35,004 nucleotides of DNA, taken from the NCBI GenBank assembly GCA_049999765.1, contig JBNGIQ010009365.1:102789-137792 (forward strand), written 5' to 3'. The stretch is from Phaeoceros laevis (Eukaryota > Anthocerotophyta > Anthocerotopsida > Notothyladales). How positions within the stretch are numbered: the first letter of the stretch is position 1; each line of letters begins with the position of its first letter. Made by a program: the position numbers and the translations under genes. This document shows positions 20,943-30,800 of the stretch, piece by piece. The notes beneath the pieces are model-generated. The model made no database searches and was not told where the DNA came from. It was given only the letters and a program-made list of their open reading frames with translations.

Positions 20943-21308
20943 ATGGAGGAGCTGTGCAAGTTGGAGGAAGCACGAGATCGAGCTCTGTCTCTGCTGATAG
21001 ATGCCCAGAACAAGCAGAAGCTGGCCTACAGCAAACTAAACCTAACAAACCAGGGCGCCCGAAGCTATGGAAACCCCCTCCGTGGGAGCTGCCGCTTTCA
21101 CAGCCTGGACTCTGCTCGTGACAGAGCTTGCCACGCACCGGATCGCGTGTTACAGGATGCAGTACAGGAGTGGCTGACGAGCTTTCCACCATGTGAAACT
21201 AGCCTGGATGCCATTCGGCCGCAGGTTCTCGTCTCACCCATCCAGCTGCAACAAATTGATCCGAAGAATGTTAAACCAACGGCACATACTACTTTCGGCC
21301 AGAGTTGA
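20943..21308 (+). CDS. Small hypothetical ORF or leader exon upstream of PPR-DYW gene
   Basis: Open frame of 121 residues starting MEELCKLEEARDRALSLLID with a short charged helix (possible coiled coil to about residue 35), the rest low in homology. It ends at TGA 21306-21308, just before the PPR-DYW frame opens. It may be a separate small protein or contribute a 5' exon by splicing into the downstream gene; no splice pair is compelling. No function can be assigned. Confidence 0.3.
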   Translation: MEELCKLEEARDRALSLLIDAQNKQKLAYSKLNLTNQGARSYGNPLRGSCRFHSLDSARDRACHAPDRVLQDAVQEWLTSFPPCETSLDAIRPQVLVSPIQLQQIDPKNVKPTAHTTFGQS

Positions 21309-21361
21309 GGGTTTTCAAGCTACCATCTTCGCTCCACCTGCAATTGCGCACAGCCGACGGG

Positions 21362-24300
21362 ATGCAACATCAACGGTTTTGGACGCCAACAGCTGGTGGT
21401 GGGCAGGCCCACACGCTGGAGCGGCATTTGAATGTGGCCCCTAGGCAATGGATGTCCACGAGCGGCACATTCGTGCCCTGCAGTTGTGTAGCAGCCAAGC
21501 TAGGCATATCGGGCAACAGCAGTGCAGTAGAGTGGCAGGAGATGTTGTGGAGGCAGGATTTCTTGGACCCCGCAGTTTGGTGGGAATGCAGGACGGACAA
21601 GAATAGGACCCGCTCTCCCGACTTCAGACACAAGGAGTCCGAGGAGCCTCTATGGCTGAACGGCTTCTACAAGCCTGATTGGGTGGATGGGCAGCTGACT
21701 GTCTTGCACAAGCAGGTTGGACGGTCTGCTCAGCCTACATCCAGCCCCTTGTTCCATGATAATGCTGGCGGTCCGATGGGGCCCGAGTTCCAAGGCCACG
21801 GAACGGCTCAGGCTGTAATCGAACTTTGTGAGAATGGACAACTAAGTCGAGCAGTTGACGCTTTGACCGTCTTGGCTGAGACGCAATTCCATGTGTCCAC
21901 CTCTCTCCTGTACACAGTCATTCGGAGATGCGGAGCTGAAAAGAATCTGGTGGTGGGGCGTCGGCTTGATGATCTAACTGTCAAACTTGGGTACGCATCG
22001 AATGCATTTTTGGGCAACCATCTCTTGCGCATGTATGCACGTCAAGGCCGGTTACAGGAGGCGATGCAGGTGTTCAACAGAGTGGCCAAACCATCGGTTT
22101 TCATGTGGTATTCCATAATATCTGCACAGACTGAAAATGGGAAACCTAGTGAGGCCATTCAACTGTACCATGACATGTGCAGCTCAGGTTTGGAGCCGAA
22201 TGGACACATCTTTCAGGCAGCTCTGCAGGCTTGTGCAAGAGCAGTGGATTTGGAGTCTGGGAAACAGGTGCATGCCCAAGTGGTACAGAGTGGCATTCAG
22301 CCTAACGCATTTGTTAGCACCTGCCTGGTAGACATGTATGCAAAATGTGGGGAACTGGAAGATGCACACAGAGTTTTTGACAGCATGGCCGGAAAAGATG
22401 TTGTGGCATCGACTCCCTTGATCCATGGGTATGCAAAGTGTGGCATNNNNNNNNNNNNNNNNNNNNNNNNNNNNNNNNNNNNNNNNNNNNNNNNNNNNNN
22501 NNNNNNNNNNNNNNNNNNNNNNNNNNNNNNNNNNNNNNNNNNNNNNNNNNNNNNNNNNNNNNNNNNNNNNNNNNNNNNNNNNNNNNNNNNNNNNNNNNNN
22601 NNNNNNNNNNNNNNNNNNNNNNNNNNNNNNNNNNNNNNNNNNNNNNNNNNNNNNNNNNNNNNNNNNNNNNNNNNNNNNNNNNNNNNNNNNNNNNNNNNNN
22701 NNNNNNNNNNNNNNNNNNNNNNNNNNNNNNNNNNNNNNNNNNNNNNNNNNNNNNNNNNNNNNNNNNNNNNNNNNNNNNNNNNNNNNNNNNNNNNNNNNNN
22801 NNNNNNNNNNNNNNNNNNNNNNNNNNNNNNNNNNNNNNNNNNNNNNGTTGTGGCATCGACTCCCTTGATCCATGGGTATGCAAAGTGTGGCATGTTGGAA
22901 GATGCACGCAAAGTGTTTGACAGTTTGTCCACAAGGGATGTGGTCACATGGAATGCCATGATAAATGGGTATGCTGAGCATGGGCTCGGTCTGCAGGCAC
23001 TCACATTGTATGCAAGGATGCAGCAGGAGGCCCTGATTTTAGCAAACAGTGTAACGTATGCATGTCTTTTGAAGGCTTGTTCAAGTGCTGGTGCTCTACA
23101 GCAGGGCAGGCAGCTCCATTCAGAGATAGTGGAAAGAGGACTACTTGAAGGTGACGTTGTGCTGGGCAACTGTCTCGTTAATATGTATGCAAAATGTGGT
23201 CAGTTGGAAGATGCACACAAAGTGTTTGACGGCCTATCCACAAGGGATGCGGTAACATGGAATGCCATGATAAATGGCTATGCTGAATGTGGGCTCGGTC
23301 CCCAGGCGCTCACATTTTATGCAAGGATGGAGCAGGAGGGCCTGATTTTAGCAACCAGTGTTACGTATACATGCCTTTTGAAAGCTTGTGCAAGTGCTGG
23401 TGCTCTACAGCAAGGCAGGCAGCTGCATTCAGAGATCGTGGAAAGAGGACTAGTTGCAGGTGATGTAGGTCTGGGCAACTGTCTCATAGATATGTATGCA
23501 AAATGTGGCCAGTTGGAAGATGCACGCAAAGTGTTTGACAGTGTGTCCACAAGGGATGCGGTAACATGGACTGCCATGATAAATGGGTATGCTGAGCATG
23601 GGCTCGGCTCACAGGCGCTCACATTGTATGCAAGGATGGAGCAGGAAGGCCCGATTTTAGCTAACAGTGTTACGTATACATGCCTTCTGAAGGCTTGTGC
23701 AAGTGCTGGAGCTCTTCAACAGGGCAGGCAGCTGCATTCAGAGATCATGGAAAGAGGACTACTTGAAGGTGACATTGTACTGGGCAACTGTCTTGTAAAT
23801 ATGTATGCAAAATGTGGCCAGTTGGAAGATGCATGCAAAGTGTTTGGCGGTCTGTACACGAGGGATGCAATTACTTGGAATGCTATGATAGATGGGTATG
23901 GTACAAACAATATGGGCCTCAAGGCTACAGCATGTTTCGAAGAGATGATCCAGGCTGGTATTCAGCCTAATGACACCACATTTACTTGCCTTCTTGTGGC
24001 ATGCAGTCACGAGGGGCTGGTCAGTAAGGGTCTACAGTATTTTGATGCCATGGTGAAACAGCATGGTCTCAACCCGACAACTGAGCATTATAATTGCATG
24101 GTTGATCTTCTTGGGCGGGCTGGCCATTTAAGTGAGGCAGAGAACATGCTGTTATCGATTGGGTTCAAAGACAACGCTGTTGGGTTGATGTCATTGCTGA
24201 CTGCCTGCAAGAGTCATGGGGATATAGAGCGGGGAACACGGTGTTTTGAAAGTCTTCTTGAGCTGGATCCTCAGACTGCCGCTCCGTATGTGCTCATGGC

Positions 24301-24781
24301 CAATATGTATGCAGATGCAGATAGGTGGGCGGATGTAGAGAGGATTGAGAGGTTGAGAAAGGTGGCAGGAGCTAGCAAGAAACCTGCAGTAGCAGGCATT
24401 GAGGTGGACAAGCAGGTGCAAACATTTGTTGTGGGGGATGAAAGGGATGACATCTCATGCAAGGCTTGGAGCACAAATGTACGTTTGAAGGAGGAAGGGA
24501 GCCATGTACCGCACACCAAGCTGGTGTTGAAGCCAGTATCTGAGAAAACAAAGGAAGATCAACTGTGTGGGCATGCTGAGAAGCTAGCTTTGGCGTTTGG
24601 TCTCTTGAACACTCCCGATGGCACACCTCTGCTGGTAACCAAAAACCTGCGGATGTGCAGTGACTGCCACTCTTCCACAGAGATTATGTCAAGGATTGAA
24701 AAGAGGGACATCGTTGTAAGGGACGCATACCGTGTGCATCGATTCGAGGCAGGCTCGTGTAGCTGTAGGGGTCGACATTGA
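21362..24781 (+). CDS. PDF-motif/PPR-DYW editing-factor-like protein, interrupted by assembly gap
   Basis: Single open frame from ATG 21362 (next ATG 21452) to TGA 24781; about 1139 codons including 133 from the N gap at 22447-22846. Residues 62-115 form a PDF motif (MLWRQDFL.PAVWWECR..K, SPDFRHK....PLWLN....PDWV). The PLS array includes three consecutive P-L-S triplets that are near-identical copies with a 309-bp period (22982, 23291, 23600). E motifs and a DYW domain follow with the deaminase signature GHAEKLALAFG ... CSDCH; the C-terminus is SCSCRGRH rather than DYW. The family edits organelle transcripts C-to-U. The 47 bases just before and just after the gap are identical, so the gap may be an unmerged overlap. 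No clear transit peptide is visible with this start. Confidence 0.88.
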   Translation: MQHQRFWTPTAGGGQAHTLERHLNVAPRQWMSTSGTFVPCSCVAAKLGISGNSSAVEWQEMLWRQDFLDPAVWWECRTDKNRTRSPDFRHKESEEPLWLNGFYKPDWVDGQLTVLHKQVGRSAQPTSSPLFHDNAGGPMGPEFQGHGTAQAVIELCENGQLSRAVDALTVLAETQFHVSTSLLYTVIRRCGAEKNLVVGRRLDDLTVKLGYASNAFLGNHLLRMYARQGRLQEAMQVFNRVAKPSVFMWYSIISAQTENGKPSEAIQLYHDMCSSGLEPNGHIFQAALQACARAVDLESGKQVHAQVVQSGIQPNAFVSTCLVDMYAKCGELEDAHRVFDSMAGKDVVASTPLIHGYAKCGXXXXXXXXXXXXXXXXXXXXXXXXXXXXXXXXXXXXXXXXXXXXXXXXXXXXXXXXXXXXXXXXXXXXXXXXXXXXXXXXXXXXXXXXXXXXXXXXXXXXXXXXXXXXXXXXXXXXXXXXXXXXXXXXXXXXXXVVASTPLIHGYAKCGMLEDARKVFDSLSTRDVVTWNAMINGYAEHGLGLQALTLYARMQQEALILANSVTYACLLKACSSAGALQQGRQLHSEIVERGLLEGDVVLGNCLVNMYAKCGQLEDAHKVFDGLSTRDAVTWNAMINGYAECGLGPQALTFYARMEQEGLILATSVTYTCLLKACASAGALQQGRQLHSEIVERGLVAGDVGLGNCLIDMYAKCGQLEDARKVFDSVSTRDAVTWTAMINGYAEHGLGSQALTLYARMEQEGPILANSVTYTCLLKACASAGALQQGRQLHSEIMERGLLEGDIVLGNCLVNMYAKCGQLEDACKVFGGLYTRDAITWNAMIDGYGTNNMGLKATACFEEMIQAGIQPNDTTFTCLLVACSHEGLVSKGLQYFDAMVKQHGLNPTTEHYNCMVDLLGRAGHLSEAENMLLSIGFKDNAVGLMSLLTACKSHGDIERGTRCFESLLELDPQTAAPYVLMANMYADADRWADVERIERLRKVAGASKKPAVAGIEVDKQVQTFVVGDERDDISCKAWSTNVRLKEEGSHVPHTKLVLKPVSEKTKEDQLCGHAEKLALAFGLLNTPDGTPLLVTKNLRMCSDCHSSTEIMSRIEKRDIVVRDAYRVHRFEAGSCSCRGRH
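22447..22846. other. Assembly gap (400 N) inside PPR gene
   Basis: 400 undetermined bases, flanked on both sides by the same 47-bp sequence (22400-22446 and 22847-22893). The spacing of 447 bp keeps the frame, but the gap length is probably a placeholder. Confidence 0.99.
22982..23908 (+). repeat. Three tandem P-L-S PPR triplets, 309-bp period
   Basis: Units start at 22982, 23291 and 23600 and encode 103-residue P-L-S triplets that share long identical blocks such as LQQGRQLHSEI and MYAKCGQLEDA. They differ mainly at scattered positions, pointing to recent intragenic duplication within the PPR-DYW gene. Confidence 0.9.
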
Positions 24782-25263
24782 GCTAGAAGAAAGATTACCA
24801 ATTGAAGCAGTCTAACTACCTAGACAAACTACCTACCTAGTACCTAATTCAAGCATAAATCTCCCTCCCCATTTGTAGTCTAATCATGTGACTCCCCTGG
24901 CGAGAGTCTCAAAATACCTAGTAGTCCCCAGATGTTCTGACGACTCTGCAGCCATGCTTCACTTGATCCAACATCTGACGACTCTGCAGCCATGCTTCAC
25001 TTGATCTTGCCCTAAACCCTCAAACCTGCATAAGGTCACCCAGATCGGTAAAGCATCATTCATTCAGAAGGGGACGTCCACTTTGAGCACCCGCAACACC
25101 TCTTTCGTAACGTTCTATCTCAAACCAGTCCCGATAATTCAGCTCTCCGCTAATTCAGTTAAAAAAAAATTCTTTCTCAAAACTCATACGCCAAGTACTA
25201 GTACTAGTAAATTCCACTCGAGTATGTGGCATAGCTCCCCAGTTTGCGTATCGAGCAAACTCA
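24782..25263. other. Intergenic region with short direct repeats
   Basis: Downstream of the PPR-DYW gene. Contains a 38-bp tandem duplication (24936-24973 and 24974-25006, core TCTGACGACTCTGCAGCCAT) and CTACCTAG-rich simple sequence near 24815-24842. No supported gene. Confidence 0.6.
24936..25006. repeat. 38-bp tandem duplication
   Basis: Two copies of a segment beginning TCTGACGACTCTGCAGCC and ending CTTCACTTGATC, separated by a period of 38 bp. Confidence 0.9.
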
Positions 25264-26380
25264 TCAATCGCCTACCAGGCGGCCCTTGCCTTTCATGCAT
25301 TGACGAGACGCCTTGTCTGCCAGCGACGCCTCAGGCGGCAGAGGCTGAAGCACAACCAATTCCAGATGTGGTACCGCAGCTGCCGTTGCTGGAATCTCCC
25401 CCGGGCGCCCTTGAATCGACACCCCCGCAGATGCATTCTGGCGTCGCACCCCGGTGATTAGGGCCAACTGAACTTGGGCATGTGTCTCGTTTGCCATCGC
25501 CTCCACCCTCTGGCGCTCCTGCTGAATGTCGTTGTGGGCACCTACGGCTTGTGCAGACGGGCTAGATCTGCCTGCAGCAGCGTTGAGTTCATCGCAATGT
25601 TCACCTACAGCAGGAGTAGAAGGCTTACCGCATTCTTTGATCACGCGTCGGACATCCTGCCGCATCTGGGGCCAGAAGTAATTCGCCACTACAGCACGCT
25701 GGATCTGAGTTGCTCCCAGGTGGCCTCTCATGTGTAGATCTCTGATAATGGCCTCCCTCTCGCTTGGTGCTGGTACAATCCTGTCCCCATATTGCCTACT
25801 GCTTAGCTTCATGACAAGCTGTACCTCTGGGCACCATGCATATTTCTTGCTTCTGGCAGAGTACCCTCCTTCTGTTCTTTGCAGATACTCCAAGCGGCAT
25901 CCTACCAGTTTTCAAGAAGTGTAGAGTGGCGGTATCCGCAAAAATGTCATGCTCAAGTTTCCCATCACATAAGATGCATACCCACGGGATCTGCAGGAAA
26001 AGGTCTGTCTTCCACCTTCCACTGACATTCAGAACCCTGGCACACTCCATAACCCCGCATGATATGCATTTTTTGTTCAGACATTCATCTTCTTGGCATA
26101 GACAAAAATCTGAATTAGCCTGGGTAGTTGTCCTATCTGAATCTTCCCCTTTTCTGCCCAACTGATGAGCACAGAGGCGTGGTTCAGGTTTCTTGTCGTC
26201 CCCATCTTCTGGTGTAGCAATGTAGGACCAGGCCTGCTGGGCTGACTGGAACTCATCCGACTGGTCTTCAGTCGTCCTCTCAGGTGTGATGGTCCTTACG
26301 CTCATGCTCTCGTGTGCTGTTCTTCCCTGAATGACTGAAGGGTATTTGCACGCTACACCCATGCACGTTTTGGTGTCCAC
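25264..26380 (-). pseudogene. Degenerate Ty3/gypsy-like fragment with integrase H2C2 zinc-binding domain
   Basis: Two overlapping minus-strand frames (25796-26380 then 25264-25893) read as one broken polyprotein piece. The first ends with TATLHFLKTGRMPLGVSAKN, typical of the linker before integrase. After a frame change near 25840-25880 the second gives SKKYAWCPEVQLVM, then IVPAPSEREAIIRDLHMRGHLG and NYFWPQM..DV...I.EC, the HH-CC zinc finger of Ty3/gypsy integrase, but with the second Cys of the pair missing. No DDE core follows; instead there is about 120 residues of Ala/Gln-rich sequence. Upstream lies an unusual Cys cluster (CLCQEDECLNKKCISCG, later CILC). It looks like a retroelement relic, perhaps fused into a chimeric gene. 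Confidence 0.6.
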
Positions 26381-26507
26381 CCTGTTTTGGGCTTTTTTTG
26401 TAACTTTAAACCTTGCCTTTCCCCTTTATTTTTTTGGCGCGTGGCCCAGAGTGGGTACTTTTTAGATTCCTCGTGATGTGGTCTACAAGAACTTATATAA
26501 TAAGTGC
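26381..26507. other. AT-rich spacer
   Basis: T-rich sequence with TATATAATA near 26494-26502; no gene seen. Confidence 0.4.
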
Positions 26508-26793
26508 CACGTGGCGGTCAAGTCCTCCATGGGCAACGCCATTTGTGGCCAAAAGTACTAGTGTCCACCCCCTGGGGTGGACGTAGTGTGTTTTCCAGTT
26601 CCCCGGCTTTCTTTAACATTATTGGCCTGCCACGTGGCCACCCTGGCAAGCACGTGGCGGTCAAGTCCTCCATGGGCAACGCCATTTGTGGCCAAAAGTA
26701 CTAGTGTCCACCCCCTGGGGTGGACGTAGTGTGTTTTCCAGTTCCCGGCTTTCTTTAACATTATTGGCCTGCCACCTGGCCACCCTGGCAAAC
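26508..26793. repeat. Two-copy 143-bp tandem repeat with G-boxes and a palindrome
   Basis: Copy 1 is 26508-26650 and copy 2 is 26651-26793, nearly identical apart from a one-base difference in a C run and a few changes at the end. Each copy begins with CACGTGGCGG (a G-box core, CACGTG) and contains the palindrome GTCCACCCCCTGGGGTGGAC with 9-bp arms. Copy 1 has a second G-box at 26631; in copy 2 the equivalent reads CACCTG. Function unknown; it could be a cis-regulatory array or transposon subterminal repeats. Confidence 0.9.
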
Positions 26794-27899
26794 ACGACCT
26801 CCTGAATTCAGACACTACCATTAGAAGTGAAAATTAATTAATTATCTATTTTTTCCCGCTTTTATAGAGATTTGGGTGAAAGCGGGCTCTGGTCGTGGCT
26901 AAGCTAACGGAATTGGCAAACGGGGTCGGAACGGGGTAGCTTTCCAAGGGGATAGGCTTACGAACATTATCCCCGTCGTAGGATCTGCTGGCACGTGGCG
27001 TCCTAGTTTGGCGCTTTTTTTTTTGTTCTGACACCCTTTCGAAATTGGAATGATTACGTTTGCCACGTGGTTTAGGTTTTGGCGCCTGGCCGCTAGGGCA
27101 CCCTGCTGCCGCGCACGACGGCCGCATTGTTGTGCCGCCATCAGCCACGTTGTGGAGCTACTGCCTGTGCCTGCCGTCGTGCTGCTGCCACGCCGTCGTG
27201 CCGCTGCTGCCCCGTTCCTGCTCGTGCTGCCGCTGGTGGTTGCCTCGTCCTTCTGCTGGTGGATGCCTCGTCCTGCTGCCCCGGCGTTGTGCTGCTGCTC
27301 CCTCGTCGTGGTGGTGCTGGTGCCCCGTTCGGGCTCCTGCTGCTGCTGGTGGATGCCTCGTCCTGCTGCTGCTGTCTCCTCGACTTTCTGCTGCCTGCAT
27401 ACAGCCGCCGTGCGAGGCTTTTGTCAGCTCTCGTCGACCTCCTGCTGCCTTGTCGACCCTCAGTAGCTTGCATACAGCCGCCGTGCAAGGCTTTTGAACG
27501 ATTTTTTTGCGTGCTTGTTGCATCGGTCATGTTTGAGATTGTCTTCTTTCGTTTGCAAGGGTTTAGCATGTTTTCTTAGCGTCTATTCTCCCACCTCTTT
27601 GTCTGCATTGCCGCTTTGATTTCTGCCAGAGTCTCAGGGTGCGAGAATAGATCGCCGAAGAAAAGTGCTCATAGCCTTTTGTTCCGCGCTTTTGTTGTCT
27701 TCCAAGGACTGGCATCGACTGCTGCCTTCTTAGGATATTGCTATAGAATAGACGCCAAAAAAAAGGACGCCTGCACGGCATTACCTCAGGTTTGTGTGAC
27801 ATGTACAGTCGTTTCTTCAGTTTTTCATTGCAATCTTGCAGATAGAACCGCATTCCTTCTGCCAAGATACTGACTGTGCTGTTTTCCAGGTCCGGAAGA
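26794..27899. other. GC-rich low-complexity tract upstream of transposase
   Basis: Starts AT-rich (ATTAATTAATTATC near 26833), has two further G-boxes (26992, 27064), then a CTGCTG-rich stretch (27110-27400) open in all forward frames and on the minus strand, which I take as compositional. A 29-bp element with TGCATACAGCCGCCGTGC occurs twice (about 27396 and 27468). GAATAGACGC-like motifs occur in both orientations near 27580, 27645 and 27745. This may be the 5' non-coding end of the transposon whose coding part starts at 27900; no terminal inverted repeat was pinned down. Confidence 0.45.
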
Positions 27900-30800
27900 A
27901 TGGCTCGAAGGCCTATCCAGGCCTCCCCAGTGTCGGAGGCTCGCCGCTTGGCGGCTCAAGCGGTGAAGAAGTGTCTCCAGCGTGAGCGCAGGCGTGAGCA
28001 GCTGCGGCTGCAGGCTGAGGTACACACTGCGGTGGTGGATGAGCGGAGAAAGCGGGAGAAGGTGCTTGAGTGCGTGAAGTTCATCGAAACCCATTTGGCA
28101 AACTACGACGATGCGACAAAAGCCGAGGTGATGGTGAAGATCTTTGGCCATCGCCGCCTTAAGCGCATCAACGTTGTGCCTCCAGATGTGGCGTCTTGGA
28201 AAGAGGTGCAAGCCCGGCAGATGGTTGTGGAAAACGTGAGAGAGCATGCGCAAGGTTGGAACCGCAGGGCATTCGGCAGACAAACTTGCGGCGAAGCACT
28301 CCATCGTCACGGCGTGCATTTCGGACAGAGGACGTGGCCTCAACACTAAAATCGCTCGACAGATTGGTGTCAACCATGACTGCATTGCTAGGGGCGTGAT
28401 GCGTCGGAAGCTGATCGACGAAACGGGGATGGATGTGTGGGCAACTGCCAGAGAAAAGCGCTCAGATACGCTGGACGATGCAACCGCAGCCCTTGTCATG
28501 GATTGGTGGAAGGAGAACACGTCGCCATCGCCAAACGAGAAGGACGTCGTCTCATTTGCGCAAGCTGACGGGTTGAAAGCTGGCCATCCCACGCACTACT
28601 CGTAGTGCTCCGAGGTATGCACTTTAACTAGAGGTTTTTTGTGACGTAGCAAGTCCCTTGGCTGCCCAGTCCCTTTGCTGCCCAGTTCTTTTGAGTGCCC
28701 AGTCCCTTGGCTGCCCAGTCCGTTTAGCACATTCAATTCAGGTCTCCAGATTTTTTCATTGAGTACATTCAGGCCCAGGACTTGGCTGCTTTCTCTACTC
28801 ACTGTACTTGCACTACTTGTATTTCCACTACTTGGTGCCCACTTTTTGGCCTTGATGTGTTTGTTCATTGAGTACTTACAGGAAGGGACTTGGCTGCTTT
28901 CTCTACTCACTGTACTTGCACTACTTTTACTTGCACTACTTGGCGCTTTTAGGGACTTGACTGCTTTCTCTAATCACTGTACTTACACTACTTGTACTTG
29001 CATATTTGGGACTTCTGGGACTTGCCTTGGCACTTCTGGGACTTGCCTTGGCGTTTTTGGTACTTGAGTTGGGACTTTTGGGACTTGACACATGTGGCAC
29101 TTTGGGACTTGACTTGTGGGACTTGACTACCTTTCTCTACTCACAGTACCTGAACTACCTGGAACTCTTGGGACTTGGCTACTTCAGGGCTCACAGGACT
29201 TGCACTACATCTTGCACTGCAGTACTCTGCTGGAACTTGCATAACCAATGCTTGGTTCTGCAAGTACCTGCGGAGTAACTACAGTGCAACATATAGTGCC
29301 TAGTACTGGGTCATGTGTCTTTAATTCAAGTACAGGTCTAGTGCATACGTCCTAACTGCTCTTCCTGTTGTGCTTGCAAGTGCAGCTAAACCTGAACTTC
29401 AAGGATCGGTATCCGGAGGCAAAAATATGCAAACGGGCGTTTGACAGGCTCAAGCCTTTCTTTTTAAAGCATCAGGACTTCAGAAACGTTTGCCAGTGTG
29501 TTCGACATGTGCAGCTGCAACTTCTGCGGGATGCATTAGCCACTCTTCGACCTGGAAGCATGGATTTTCCAACTGTGTCTGCATTATGGAGGGAGATTGT
29601 ATGCCCGAAAGAAGAGATGGAGGAGTTCCATCGATTAGAATGTTTGATGGGCACTTGCATGGACTGTGGTATTGACAAGCTGGAATTTTCTGCTGAGGAG
29701 CTGTCCACTGGGCCGGATGCTCCTAGAATTCGCTGGAGCAAGTATGAATATGAAACTTACAAGACGAAGTCGGGGAAGGAGGGCAAGCACTTGAAGTTGG
29801 CTCCTAGGAGGACACCGGCTGCAGAGTTCATTGGCTTTTTGAAGCATGAACTGCCAAAGTACGTCAGGCATAATTTCCGTGCGAAATGGCAAGACCGGCA
29901 GTTCAAGAAGTGCAAAGCAAACTTCCCAGGGTGGGTCGTCGTGTCCATAGTGGACTTCGCTCAGAATTACACATTCCAGCCTTTTACAGAAGTACAGACT
30001 ATATTGGTATTCGGAGCAGATCTCCATATTTGTCCAGATTACTTTAAGGCATGCATCCGACACTGCTCAAGATTGCAGATGGGGCTCGGTCCAATGTGTA
30101 TGTCACAAACACTTACTAGAACTGCAGGGGTTGATGACTCGCAAAGGTTTCAGGCTTTCGAGGGTGACGAGGATGACGAGGATGCGCAAGAGGAGAGGAG
30201 GAGGAATATTATCCGGGACTACCATTTTTATATCTCTGATGATAAGCTGCACGACACATTATTCGTGCAGCACTGTTTTAAGATTCACTACCGTTGGTTG
30301 CAGTCGGAGGGTATTGAGTATACTGAGCATTGGGTGTGGAGTGATGGCGCGGCTTCCCAGTTCAAGGCTGCCAGGCCGTTTTATCACATTGCACGATACC
30401 CAGAGATGACGGGCAAGGTAATGCTGTGGTCATTTTTTGCCAGTGGGCACGGAAGGGGGAACATGACGGTGCTGGGGCTTGTGTGAAGAGGCTTTTGCTG
30501 CATGAGGAGAAGCGGGTGAAAAGTGTTGTTCTTGCTAACGCAGCCCATGCGGTGGCCTTTGAAATTCTGACTTTAACGGCAGAGAAGGCTGCAGCTGCAA
30601 CATGTGCTAGTGCCACAAGGGATGTTAGAAGGCACTTTCATTTCGTGATGGAGAACGAGGTCGACAGGTTCAGCAAGTACTCATGCGCAACAATTGAAGG
30701 CACCAGGTCCATACATCAGATCCGGGGTTTTAATCGGAACTGTGGTGAACATTTGCATTATCGTGAGCTTGCTTGCTTCTGCATGTACTGTTGTCAAAAC

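Noticed and set aside
25005-25025. Telomere-like CCCTAAACCCT
   Set aside because: Only about one and a half units; this is a common plant promoter-type word, not an interstitial telomere array.
26846-27148. 100-residue basic minus-strand ORF
   Set aside because: Basic composition alone; it overlaps G-box and T-rich sequence and shows no domain or splice support.
27050-27579. Several Cys/Leu-rich plus-strand and Gln/Ser-rich minus-strand ORFs
   Set aside because: CTGCTG-type low complexity leaves most frames open; no start context, splice signals or homology separates any one of them.
28675-29278. Leu-rich plus-strand ORFs
   Set aside because: They arise from GGACTTG and CTTGCACTACTT repeats inside the apparent transposase intron.
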